Shown here piece after piece: positions 1 through 10,754 of a DNA stretch of 64,000 nt (positions within the stretch are counted from its first letter, which is position 1; every line of letters begins with the position of its first letter). The notes beneath the pieces are model-generated. The model did not search any database. It had not been told where the DNA came from and worked only from the letters and a program-made list of their open reading frames with translations. A program made the translations under genes and the position numbers. Source of the DNA: Bryoerythrophyllum caledonicum (taxonomy: Eukaryota; Streptophyta; Bryopsida; Pottiales; Pottiaceae); contig OZ020517.1 in the NCBI GenBank assembly GCA_963971425.1, positions 26,678,668-26,742,667 on the forward strand, given 5' to 3'.

Positions 1-370
1 TGTCTACATAGGTAGGCAAAAATTTTGTAAGCATCGGCGCACAAACACATCCATAGATCTCCGCCATCACCATCACAATGTGCACCAATTCCTCTCCTCC
101 ACCTTCTCTCTAAACATATGCACTTCTTCTTCTTCATCCTCGTCACAAAATTGGAGTTGGGTTTTGTGAAGAGAGGGCGTGATCGAAGATTGGAGTTGGA
201 TTTTGGCAAGCAAAGGCGCAATTGCTAGGATTTTCAGAGTTTTGCGATCTTCCGTCCTTCATTGCTGAAATTCTCATTGAATTCAAGGTGGGTTTTCTTG
301 AATTTTGTGTGGGCACCTTCCGACGTTTTAGTTATGAAATCTAGAGATTGTTTGGTTTGTATGTAGAGTC

Positions 371-663
371 ATGGCCGTCGCCAAGGACATCATCCGCCTC
401 ATCAAGCGCTGCTATAAGCCCGATTGCCGAGGTACAAAACAAACCAACATCCCATAGTCACGCCCAACAACTCCACATGCTCCGTATTGTAGTAGGGTTT
501 GAAGTTCTAGAATTAGGGTTTGGATTTTTTGATGGATTCTGTGGTTGGTTGTGTGCGTGCAGAGCTCTTGAAGGTGGCGATTCGGAGGGCACCATGGTTC
601 AATAGAATCTTTGTGAAGCTCATCTTCATCTCCATCAACAACATCATTGTCGGCACTATGTAG
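371..663 (+). CDS. SEC61 gamma-like short protein, two exons (possibly a decaying copy)
   Basis: SEC61 gamma is the small tail-anchored subunit of the ER protein-conducting channel. Joining exon 371-431 to exon 563-663 (GAG|GT donor, GTGCAG acceptor) gives an uninterrupted 53-residue frame ending in TAG. The N-terminal part contains AKDIIRLIKRCYKPD, the C-terminal part FVKLIFISINNIIVG; both are hallmarks of SEC61 gamma/SecE. The start is the first ATG after an in-frame TGA at 335-337. The family is about 69 residues. This copy lacks the first ~13 residues, and the stretch between VAIR and FVK is about 5 residues short, which removes much of the hydrophobic core of the single membrane helix. 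The intron argues against a retrocopy. It could be a divergent functional paralogue, but I think it is more likely a degenerating duplicate. Family assignment is firm; function is doubtful. Confidence 0.6.
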
Positions 664-1225
664 TAGGAGGTGATGCCTTGTGGATGTGGTGGAGCCGGTT
701 TTGAGCACTAGAAAATAGTTTTGTTGGAAAGTATATGATGTTTGCATGTTGGTTTCGAAGAAAATTTGTTGAGAAGAGTGTACACAAGTCTGCACAGAGC
801 GAGACCTTTTCCAACAGGGAGGATTTGTTCTTATGATTTTTTATTTTGTAACATTGTATCCGTTTGAATTGACGTTTCAAAAAACATGCAGGTAGACACA
901 GTGTTGTTCAGTTTGACATCAAGTGAAACGTAAGTGATAAGCCCTGACTCCAAAGCTTTGTACTTGATATTTGCAGTTGTATGATTTGTTTGGTGATTTG
1001 AAAAGACAGTAGAGGCTTTATCTAACTCGCTTCAGGCAATCTCTCTTTCTTACGCCACCTAAGTCACTTGATCTCAATCTTGCTGATGAATGTCTTGTAC
1101 CACTTTTTAGTAAAATGCTCGCCATAAATTCTAATTTATATTTTGTCTAAAATTAAAGTGCATCAATTAGTTCAGTTTGACTCAGAAGATCTCAACCTGT
1201 CTTGCAACAAAAAGAGGACTGGAGT

Positions 1226-2165
1226 CTTTGACATGACAACATCCTGTCAATCCTGACGTCTTTTTTGACGAAACAAATGGCTAAGGCAGCAAGAAGTAAA
1301 GGCCCAACACCAAAGCCAACTAGTATATCCAAACCTCCGCAGGTTGTGTCAAAGGTGACTTAGAAGTATTTAACTTTTTTTATTGCATTAGATGAGATAC
1401 ACTTTGTATGTCATACTCAATTAGTAGACCACAGAGATGTATAGGATGCTCTGTGATGCTGCAGGCGATGAATGTAGCAACGGTGTTCTAGTGTTGATCA
1501 CCATCCATGTTACCGGATATGTAAAGCCACGTTGATGGCATGTTCATCTCTCACATTAGAGCTGACAGTGTTGCTCGTCTCCACTGACATTGTCACACGT
1601 TCCTCCCACATTAAACAGAACATTACATAGAATAGCAGTTTCTTAAGTGCATGTTTAGAAAAACGTCCGCAAAAACAAGATGTTCAAGTGAATATGAACT
1701 CTAGCATGACAAATGTCAATGACAACATATTGGCAAAACGTGCAAACGTCAGGATTGATGTCATGAACAACACGAGCATGTCATAACAAACGTCAAAAGT
1801 AATAGCCATGTGTAGACCACTTATGCCCTAAAACCATGACGTCAGCTGACGCATGCTGTCCACGTCAGAAATTGGGGAGTCCAAGTCAACAAATATAAAA
1901 TTCCACGTCACTGGCCGCTCAAAATGGAGTTGGATGAAAAAAAATCCCGCGTGGCGCTGCCTAAAGGAAAAAATTGTTGATGTGGACATGGCCCCCCTCC
2001 ACGTGGAGCCCTTTCCAAAACTTTTCAGGCCACGTTCATTTGGATGTCAAGAGGTTGACAACTATGTTACAACAAATTTTTGGACGTTTTTTGTCCGTTC
2101 ATGTAGATGGATTTTAGGTGACATCAATATTGACGTAACATCATGTTCTTTTTGACGTTCGGGCA
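1226..2165. other. Intergenic region rich in TGACG/CGTCA motifs
   Basis: No gene is recognised between about 664 and 2670. Within 1226-2165 I count roughly eleven TGACG or CGTCA pentamers, several as ACGT-cored palindromes (for example TGACGTCA near 1838). About two would be expected by chance. An inverted pair (CAATCCTGACG near 1244 and CGTCAGGATTG near 1749) suggests a decayed repeat. TGACG is the core of TGA-type bZIP sites, but with no gene attached a regulatory role is only a guess. Confidence 0.3.
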
Positions 2166-2674
2166 TGCTTTTTAACTCGTTACAAAAACCACAGGTTTCT
2201 TATAGTGAATGCATGAAATGGTGCATGAAGCGACCCAAAATCAATAATTCAAAATCTGAAAACTCCAATCATTATGGACATTGGGTCATGAAGTGTGCAA
2301 TTTCGGGTTGCTCCACCTCAATTGAGCTCTCATTGGTAGCCTTGCCTCGATAGTTGAACAAGGCCAATCGGCATTGGATACCTCCATGAGTTGCTTATTT
2401 GTGGCATGTCTTCTGTCTTTTTACTCGCTCTCTTTTATTGGCATTGGGCGAAGGAGGGCACCAAATCTCACCTACTCTACAGTTTGATTATGGGCTCTGA
2501 TGGTTTTTGGGCTTCTAAATTCTATATCAATTGCAAATCTTTGAGATTTAATTTGAAAAAATATTTGTTGAGTTTCATTCCTAATTCCACATCTTTCTAC
2601 ATGAATTTTTTTGACATACAATGTTTTTTCAGTCCCAAACTCGCTTAAGTGATCGAAATTGGGTGCCTCTACAT

Positions 2675-3480
2675 TAATCATATCCTCTAAAAACATCACG
2701 ATGCTTTATACTTATGAACGCCGGAACTTTCAACAACAACCCACAAGAAAACACGGTCCCCCAATGGGTACTTTCATGCACATGTGGAAACCAAAGATGT
2801 CATTGTAATGCCAGATTCAAACTAGACATACTATGCGTTAAAGGATTACCATATAAAGATCCCCTACCGAACCACATAAATACAAACCTTACTATCCAAT
2901 TCATCAAATTCAAGTTTGTAATAATAGATGTTTCTCAGAAGCAATTGAAAACAAAATTAATAAATACCAACCACTTATTGATGGCATTGATGCTCTTGGA
3001 TGGAAAGTTGACCCCCTTATTGTCATCACTGTTGGAGCTAGCGCTACTACCTTTATTCCCTCTATGAAAAGTCCCAAAAAACATTTATAATCTCCATTAA
3101 TCCAATCAAAAAAACTTTCACTAAAATTAATACCAGCGTTATTTAACATGCAATGTCTATACTTCTACACAAACGTAAACTCAAAAACAATCAACCTCTC
3201 CCAGACTTACAAGATACCTCTCAAAAATCTTTAAAAACACACATTCAACCTCTACAAATCATGCCTTGGAATGAAGCCATGTGGCTCCAATTGTTCCTTG
3301 ATCCTGGTTATTGGTTATTGGTTATTGGTTATTGGTTACTCGTTTCATAGTGTCTACCCTCAAGAAGGGGGAGTAGTTCCATACTACTAAATCTATGCCC
3401 GGTGGACATGGATTTAGTGGTGGAACACACATACACTTAATTCACTTTGGCTCCCCTTCGAGGATTAGAGTTCTTCTCTC
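2675..3480 (+). mobile_element. LINE fragment A: 5'-truncated 3' end of the LINE family
   Basis: The translation around 2714-3060 (NAGTFNNNPQENTVP, CNARFKLDILCVKGLPY) matches the C-terminal part of LINE B (7.3-8.1 kb) and is still closer to LINE C at 16.2-16.7 kb. The following UTR, including CATAGTGTCTACCCT and TAGTGGTGGAACA, also matches the 3' UTRs of B and C. Frames are broken. A 7-bp repeat (GGTTATT, about five copies, 3305-3340) sits in the UTR. Homology starts near 2675, so this is a typical 5'-truncated LINE insertion. Confidence 0.8.
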
Positions 3481-3731
3481 TAATTTTACTATTATCGTAA
3501 CTTTGTAATTCAAATTTGTGGCCTTGAAAGGCTTTAGGCTGAACCATAAACCATTTTAATTGAACATGTAAGTGATTTTCATTGGTTTTATAAGTGTCAC
3601 CATCACTTTGTCCATAAATGACTCTTTTTAAAAACTATATACAATCATCAACTTACTTCAATAAACTATAGTAGTCATTTACATATTTTCAAGTGATGGA
3701 AGAACAAATAATAAGGAAGAAAGAATATTAT

Positions 3732-3893
3732 TAAATTAGGTGCCATGTGGTATAAAGAGAGTGGCTAGCATAAGTATCCGAACAGTGAACGATTCCCAAA
3801 ACTCCATGTATTGTGGCGTGATAGTGGGGTTGGTGAGAGATTTTCTTTGGCCAACTTTAATTAGCATATCACATGGCACTTAGTTTAATAAAA
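3732..3893. mobile_element. Small MITE with ~24-bp inverted ends
   Basis: The left end reads AGGTGCCATGTGGTATA and the right end TATCACATGGCACTTAG. They are inverted repeats, with similarity continuing into flanking ATTAAA-type sequence. The ~160-bp interior codes for nothing. A similar right end (ATACCACATGGCACCTA) recurs near 57430 after a similar interior (GGTGAGAGATC), so this is a dispersed family. Superfamily is not determined. Confidence 0.5.
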
Positions 3894-4200
3894 TTTGATT
3901 TCCTCAAAGTTTGCCACTTGTAGAAATTACACATGCAAAGACCATGAAGAGGTGTATGCCACTCAATATGCACACAAATTGTGCAAACCACAATCTTCTT
4001 AACTCTTTAACCTTGTGTTGGCAATGGCGCGGCCATCAATTTTCAACTGTAGTAGATAATACATTTCAAAATCTATTTTGCTTGTAGATGGTGGTAACGC
4101 CATAGCCACCATGACATTAAAGGGTCAATACAAGTGTACATGTGAGGATTTTGTTTGGAATTTTTTGTAAGTTTTAGAGAGGCCTTTAATGATTCATTAT

Positions 4201-5166
4201 GGCTCCTAGACAGTTTGAAAACCAGCATAGGGCAATTTTTTTAATGAAAAAGCGAGGCAATTCATATGACGAGATTTCAGCAGTTTTGAGCATTCCTCAA
4301 AGCACTTGTTCTGACATAGTGTGAAGGTTTCGTGAAAGAGGATGTCTGAAAAACAAAACTTCATCATGTTGACCTAGAATTTTTTATGAGCATTGTCACT
4401 ATGACATTGTGAGGAGGTTGGATGATCAAAATATAAGTATAACGACATCTGTAGGAAGAACATCACGATATGAGGGCATGCAAATGAGTGATGGTATAAT
4501 TTGAAAGATTCTTTGGAGGCAAGGATTGAGAGCATGTGTGAAGCCACTTTTGGCAAAGAAACATCGAGCCCATTCTTTGTTTTGGGCAAAGAAGTGCAAG
4601 CATGCAAATTGACTGTTTTGATTTTATGTCATCTTTTTAATGAGTCGAGGTTCAATCTTTTTGGCTCACATGGGCGTCTGTATTATTAGAAAAAGAGTGA
4701 AAAATGTCATATAGATCAGCATGTGCAATCTATAATCAAACATGGAAGAGGAAGCATAATGGTTTGGGGTTGTATTAGTTTGGGAGGAATTGGCAAGCTT
4801 CTTTTCATTGAAGACAAAATGGATTAATATGTGTATCACAACATTTTAGAGACAGAAGATTCGGGCGCTACACAATGCAAGATTTAGAAGAGGATTAGGT
4901 TATTTTCCATCATGACAATGAGCCAAAGAATAATACTCATTTTGTCCCTCAACAAGAACATGACCTCTATTCAAGAAAACATCTCTGAAATGATGTTGAT
5001 TGCCGCCTGAGAAGGTTTGAGAGGAAACCCACTAGTAGAAGTGATTTATGGAAGATCCAAGAAATTTGGTACAATGTAGAGGTTGATGTTGTAAAGAAGT
5101 TTATATGCTCTATGTATCAAAGAGCTCTTGGTGTCTACCAAGCAAGAGGTGGTTGCATGCGGTAGT
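4201..5166 (+). pseudogene. Decayed Tc1-like transposase (family distinct from the 33.7-kb element)
   Basis: Reading across frameshifts and stops gives a Tc1-type transposase of normal length. It starts MAPRQFENQHRAIFLMKKRG (helix-turn-helix). Then come a GRTSRYEG region, the diagnostic Tc1 block RGSIMVWGCIS near 4750, a relic HHDNEPKNNTHF block around the second catalytic Asp near 4908, and the C-terminus LGVYQARGGC (compare the GGHT ending of the family) just before 5166. There are at least five stops or frameshifts, so it is dead. LINE C begins immediately downstream. The N-terminus differs clearly from the 34.7-35.7 kb transposase, so two Tc1-like lineages have colonised this genome. Confidence 0.8.
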
Positions 5167-5199
5167 AGTGCTTGTGATTGCTTCATCCAAAAATATGCC

Positions 5200-7077
5200 G
5201 CCAAGGGATGTCCAAACAAATCCAAAATGAATCCCACCCCATTCAAAGCACTCGTGCAAAATGCCAACATAAACTGTTGCAACCAATCCATTCAAATACT
5301 ACATCAAAATAAATCATACGTGTATATAGGCACAAACCTTGTTCCCTCACTAAAATGGAAGATACAGATCCGCACCACTACCACAAAACTTACTAAACAA
5401 CGTAACAAACTAACAACATGTCCGGTCACTATGAAACAAAAAATAAAAATGGTAGACTCAATACTTAGCCCCTAATAGCATATAGTTTCTATGGAGTCCC
5501 ATACTCTATGCCTGCTATCAAAAAATTAAACAAAAAAATCATGGCCATACAAAAATATGTTTGAAACCTTCTAAAATGTATGTCAATTGTTATAACCCAA
5601 CTCCCACGAAACTAATTTGAATTAGACGCATTTTCCCTTATAAATACTTACCTCCAATGTATAGGTGAACAACTCCAAAATGCATTCAACGACAAAGGTA
5701 GACTTGAAAAAAATTATAAAGGGCTCACTGACTTTGTCGTAGCCAAATATGGTGGTGCTAAAAACATTCCTACAATCAACAAAGCTGATTGCACTAGGCC
5801 ACCAATCATCCAAATATTTTTTCTAGTAAAAAACAAAGCAAAAGTATACTTAAAAAGAAAACTCACACAATTCCGTCTAGAACCCTCACCCCTAGAACAA
5901 ATGTGGCTACAAGAAATTCAAAATAACACAAGAATTAACCAACATCTCTTCCATAAACTTTTACAAAAAAAATTCCAGTAAGTATCACCAATCTCAAACA
6001 AATTACACTACCAAACGAACCACAAAGACTTCAAAACATTTCATGCTACTCCATCCAAACTAGTAGAAAGCTATCTTAATATTGCCCAACAACTATTTTG
6101 CTATCCCCCATGCCCTAATACATGCACCTCACCATGCCTCACACACCCAAATTCCTACACACTCAAAGACGCATATATCACCACCAACAACAATATCTAA
6201 CCCATAAACAACCTCCCGCCAATTCACCTTTCTAACCGACCACACCCACTCTTCCCTCTTCTGACAATACACATCCTCAAAAACCCACCCACATATCCCA
6301 TAAATCTCATTATTGACCACAAGTACAGAAAACATACTGACTTGAACAAAATTGTAAAGAAAGATACCAAATATCTATGCCAATGGCAACAAAATAACAA
6401 TACCTACAATAAATGGTTACCTCAAAGGAACCTCTTCCCATTGCATGACCAAAGCACCTCCACCCATAGCTCCACAAAATTAACACAATATTATCAAATC
6501 ATCCAAAACAAATTCTATTTAGAAATCATTCAAGCACACCATCCTCAAGAGAAATTTTGTGACTCAAAATCCCCATAATGCACCCCAATCATTCACCTCC
6601 TAAATATACACACAACCGAATGCAACCTCAATAACGACATTCTCACATCATGGAACACAATCAAAATTATGGTGACCATGCACATATATACAAAAATAAT
6701 GAGAGACATTTGATCATTATTCCCGTCACTAGACTCCAATGGCTTTGGAACTTGTACCATAAGAAATTACAAATTCCCACAAACATAGAGCCAATAACTC
6801 AACCATTTGAAACTGAAATAGTTTGGCTATACCAAAGATATAAATACCGCATCCCAAAAAATGGCCCCCTTAAACTCGCACAATACACATTACCCACATC
6901 CATCCTACACTCACTAATCTCATCCTTCAACATCCAACACTCATACTTTTCATTCCCCGTCGCATGCTCCATCCAACTCACTAAGTTCTATTCACCTTTC
7001 AAAAGAGACACAAAATTTGGCTCACTAGGAAACACCTTTGACTACAAGTGAATTGGAAATGGTATTGCACACCCCCA
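5200..7077 (+). mobile_element. LINE C, upstream half (interrupted by LINE B)
   Basis: Plus-strand LINE homologous to LINE B. It begins inside the reverse transcriptase (CPNKSKMNPTPFKALVQ, then the YIGTNLVPSLKWK motif near 5320) and runs through the RT-to-RNase H linker. The linker is intact as an ATG-initiated frame at 6650-7051 (HLIIIPVTRLQWLWNLY, FNIQHSYFSFPV). Several stops and frameshifts are present. The frame is cut at GNGIAHP by insertion of LINE B and resumes exactly at 14757. The 5' end is truncated directly after the Tc1-like pseudogene. Confidence 0.85.
7069..7077. repeat. Target-site duplication, left copy
   Basis: ACACCCCCA here is repeated at 14757-14765. Removing 7078-14765 rejoins LINE C in frame (A-H-P-H-N-I-E-E), matching the corresponding stretch of LINE B. 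This pins both ends of LINE B. Confidence 0.9.
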
Positions 7078-7091
7078 GAAGAAGAAGAATC

Positions 7092-7112
7092 CCGGTCTCC
7101 GAAGGAGGCCGG
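7092..7112 (-). other. Stem-loop at the LINE 3' end
   Basis: CCGGTCTCC-GAA-GGAGGCCGG forms a 9-bp stem (one G-U wobble as RNA) with a GAA loop, 14 bp from the 3' end of LINE B. LINEs A and C keep related but weaker versions near their ends. LINE reverse transcriptases commonly recognise 3' UTR structure, so a role in RNA recognition is a reasonable inference. Confidence 0.5.
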
Positions 7113-7327
7113 CGTGAATAAAGTGTCTATTCGTTCCACTACTAAGACCATGCCCACAGGACAAGGAATTAGTGAGCTGGAACTACTTCCCTCTCTCGAG
7201 GGTAGACACTATGTAACAAGAAACCAAAGAACCACAAGTCAACCATCCAACCAACGAATCACAAACCAAGCAACTAGCCAACAAACTAACCACAAACCAG
7301 GCAAGTAGTCAAAAACCTTAAAACCAA

Positions 7328-8089
7328 CTACTCATGAAAATCAAGGCGGGGGGAGAATTTAGGGGGGGTCCTGTGTATCGGGGAGGGCTTGGTTGTTTTG
7401 ATTTTGCGTTTATGTAGAAGAATGGACATGGCATGTTGGATAGCTATGGTGTTAATGTTTTTAAAGGATGTTTTAATTGTTTCAATGGGTATCTTGAAGG
7501 TGTCTTCTAGAGTTTTCATAGATGGGATAAAGGTGGTGGCCCGAGCGCCGGATGTGATTACCATAAGGGGGTCGACATTCCATCCGAGGGCGATGATGTC
7601 GTCAATAAGGGGTTGGTATTTGTCTATTTTGTTTTGGATTGTTTCCGGGGAAAATCTATCGTTGCAATATGTGAATTCAATGAATTGAATGGTGTAGTCT
7701 TGGTTGACGTTATCGGGTGGTGGATCATTGTATGGTAAACCTTTGACACAAAGGATGTCTCGTTTGAGCCTAGCGTTGCAATGACATCTTTGGGTCGTAC
7801 AGGAGCATGGGAGTAGCCACGGGGGGACCGTATTTTCTTGTGGATTGTTATTGAAAGTATCGGCGTTCATTAGTATAAAACATCTCGATTTATTGTAGGA
7901 GGTGATTAGTTTTCGGACTTCCCATACCGCTTTGTTATGTCTTTTAACAATTAGGGAGTGTATGTGGTGGTTTTGGCATTTGAGTAGAACATGTAGCCAT
8001 GTGTCGGGGTCCGTAGAGGGGCATATGGGGCATGTTATGGATGGAAATCTTTCTATTCCAAAGAAGAGTTGTTTACGGGCGTTTCCCAT
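7328..8089 (-). pseudogene. LINE B C-terminal region with zinc knuckle
   Basis: A 253-residue open segment. Near its start is a C-x2-C ... H ... C arrangement (CPICPSTDPDTWLHVLLKC, then HHIH), the zinc-knuckle type found after the RT/RNase H in many LINEs (zf-RVT-like). The rest (CNARLKRDILCVKGLPYNDP and onward to HAMSILLHKRK) is conserved in LINEs A and C but has no function I can name. It is the most conserved part between the three copies because the others are 5'-truncated. It is translated as the tail of the polyprotein in the intact element; here a frameshift separates it from RNase H. Confidence 0.8.
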
Positions 8090-8205
8090 GTATTGACCGG
8101 TATAGAATTTGATAAGGCATGTTATTTGTGAATCGGTGATGATGGGGTTTTTCCAAAAATTTGTAGAGAGTTCATTGTCTATGTCATTGTTGTTAGTCCA
8201 CTTTT

Positions 8206-9924
8206 CTATGTTAGAAAAGTTGTTTGTGATTGTGTCAAGATTGTTATGTAGGTCTTTTTTTTGAGGTATTTGCTCAGGAATCTGACCGGGCCTTTATCGG
8301 GGGTGTCTTCTTTGGAGGGCCAATCTTCTTTTTGGAAATAGTAAGGGGTGGCATGGGCGTGTTCATGTGGATCTTTGGCATTTTTATGTGATTTTTCTCT
8401 TCCTTCTTTTGCAAGTTTATCCGCTTGTTCATTGCCATCAATATTAGCATGGGCTCGGACTTTGTGGAGGGTTGTGATTTGTTCTCTTTTTAGTATCATT
8501 TGGACCATTGATTCTAGTATGATTCGGTCGGGGTGACTATTATGAAGGGTAGGATGTGTTATTTGGGTGTTTAATAAATATAGTGCGTTAATGCAATCTG
8601 TAAATATGTGCACCAGTTCATTGTTGTATTTTGTTGAGACAATTTCTAGTGTTTTGTGGATGGCCATTAGTTCTGCTCTGAGGATATTTTGCAGTCCATG
8701 TAGTCTTTTGGCTAGTTTGATTTCTTTCGTAGCGTTGTATATTCCATAACCGGCTTTTTCTCTGTGCCAAGATCCCGGGCTAATTTGTTCTGGCGGTTTG
8801 AAGGAGCCATCAGTATAGTAGCTATATTCGGGGTTAAATTTAGGTGGGATGTTAGTTTGATACTCCGGGAGGGGTGGGGGTGTTACGGTGTAGTTTAGTG
8901 TATTGTTATTGTAGTGTAGTTTTGACCATTTTTTGCTTCTGTTGACGGGTGTTTGCATTGGCGTTGGTGGGGCCAATTTTGTGAGTATCCGGTGTACGTT
9001 TAGAGTCTTTGCTATGGAGGAGAGTTCTTCTAGTTGTTCTTGTGTGCCTAGAGTATGATTTTGGTGGTGGATGCATATTATTTGTAGAGTCGATGATTTA
9101 GTTCTGGGTTTTTTTAGATCTAGTGGGATGATGGGTTCTTCATATGTTATTGAATCCGCTTCGAATATTGTGATGATGTGTGTATCGGGAAAGGGGCCCG
9201 AATGTGGATTATGATTTTGGTACCAGTTTTTGTCTGGGGATATGACTAGGGTGGAGGTGTGGTTTGGGTCATGTTTGGCCGCGAGGCGGGCCCAATGTAG
9301 AGCTTGTTGTGTTTCTTCTTCATTGTGTGGATGGGCCATACCATTACCTATCCATTTGTGGTCAAAGGCTTTGCCTAGTGATCCGAATATTTTATCTCTT
9401 TCAAAGGGGGAGTAAAATTTAATGAGTTTGGTGGGGCATGTGACGGGGGAGGAGAAATATGAGTGTTGGATGTTGAATGTGGAGATTAGTGAATTAAGTA
9501 TAGGTATGGGTAGTGTATATTGTGTAAGTTTAAGGGGGTTATTTTTTGGTAATCTATATTTGCATCTTTGGTATAGCCAAATGACTTCGGTTTTGAACGG
9601 TTGGGTTGTTGGTTCAATGTCTGTAGGGGTTTGTAGTTTAGTATTGTATTGGTTCCACAACCATGTGAGCCTAGTGATTGGGATGGTAAAAAGATGCCTT
9701 CCATCTTCTTCGTATAAGTGTGATTGGTCTTTGTCAATTTTTATTGTGTTAGATGAGGTAAGAGTGTCTTTTTCGGGGTTGCATTCCGTTGTGTAGATGT
9801 TTAGTAGGGGGATTATTGTGGGTGGGGTGATGGACCTTGTGTCTTGGGGTTGGTTTTGTGGGTGGTGAGCTTGGATAATTTCGGTGTAGAATTTGTGTTG
9901 AGTTCTTTGATAATATTGTGTCAA
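8206..9924 (-). pseudogene. LINE B RNase H segment (572-residue open stretch)
   Basis: The C-terminal half holds a complete RNase H signature: YYTDGSFKP (first Asp), RAELMAIHKTLE (Glu), IFTDCINALYLL (second Asp) and VRAHANIDGNEQADKLAKEG (His and final Asp). RNase H would remove the RNA template during target-primed reverse transcription. The N-terminal half is the RT-RNase H linker (TIPITRLTWLWNQY, FNIQHSYFSSPV), shared with LINE C. The first Met in this segment is only the first ATG after a frameshift, not a true start. Catalytic residues are intact even though the whole polyprotein is broken. Confidence 0.9.
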
Positions 9925-9951
9925 TTTATTTGTGTTATGTGAAATGGTGTT

Positions 9952-10740
9952 TTAGTTGTGTCTTGGGAAAAGGTTTCTTTGGGGGAGCCATTTGTTGTAA
10001 GTGTGGTTATTGTGAGTCCATTGGCATAGATATCTAGTGTAATTGTTTTCTATTTGGTTTTTATCTATTTTTTCCTTGTATTCGTGGTGTATGATGTTGT
10101 TAATGGGATAGGTGGTGGGGTTTTTGAGGATGTGGTTTGAGGGGTGGGGGTGGTGTGGGTGGGAGTGGGGAGGGTGGATCGATTGTGTGGTGATATTTCT
10201 TGGGGTGATGTCATTGTTTATAGTGATGAATGGATCTCTAATTGTATGAGAGTATGTATGTGTATTGGTATGTGTATTGGGTGGGGGGGGATATATTGGG
10301 TGACAAAAGAGTTGTCGTGCAATTTTTATGGCACTTTTAATAAGTTTTGATGGGGTGAAGTGGTAGGTTTTAAATTCTTCATTGTTCATGATGTGTGTTC
10401 CGTTGGGTAGGGAGATTTGTTTTAGTTCGTAGATATTTTTTGTTAGGAGTTTTTGTAATAACTTTTGAGATAATTGTGTGTTGAGTGTATTATGGTTTTG
10501 TGTTTCAAGAGTCCAGGCTTTTTCTAGTGTTGTTGGTTTTGTAAGAAAGTTGGGGAGAGTGCTTTTTAGGTGGACTTTTGCTACCTGTTTTAGTAAGAAG
10601 AAGGTACGTGGTATTGGTGATCTTGTACAATTTGTCTTTTTTATTCTAGGTATGTTTTCTGCCCCCCCATATTGTGCGAGGATGTGATGTGTTAGGCCTT
10701 TGTATATTTTCCCAAGTCTGCCACTGTCATTTAGAGTGTT
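9952..10740 (-). pseudogene. LINE B linker between RT and RNase H
   Basis: Continuation of the polyprotein with at least one frameshift. The 9952-10389 part reads FKTYHFTPSKLIKSAIKIARQLF then a Pro/His/Thr-rich stretch. The 10390-10740 part contains ILAQYGGAENIPRIKK. A homologous stretch lies in LINE C at 5.8-6.4 kb. No catalytic motif is seen. On the plus strand 10141-10175 is extremely G-rich (runs of three or more G), the complement of this Pro/His-rich coding. Confidence 0.6.
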
Positions 10741-10754
10741 CTGGAGTTGTTCTC

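Noticed and set aside
9230..9796. Plus-strand ORFs over LINE B (for example 9422-9796)
   Set aside because: They are shadows of the minus-strand LINE coding sequence.
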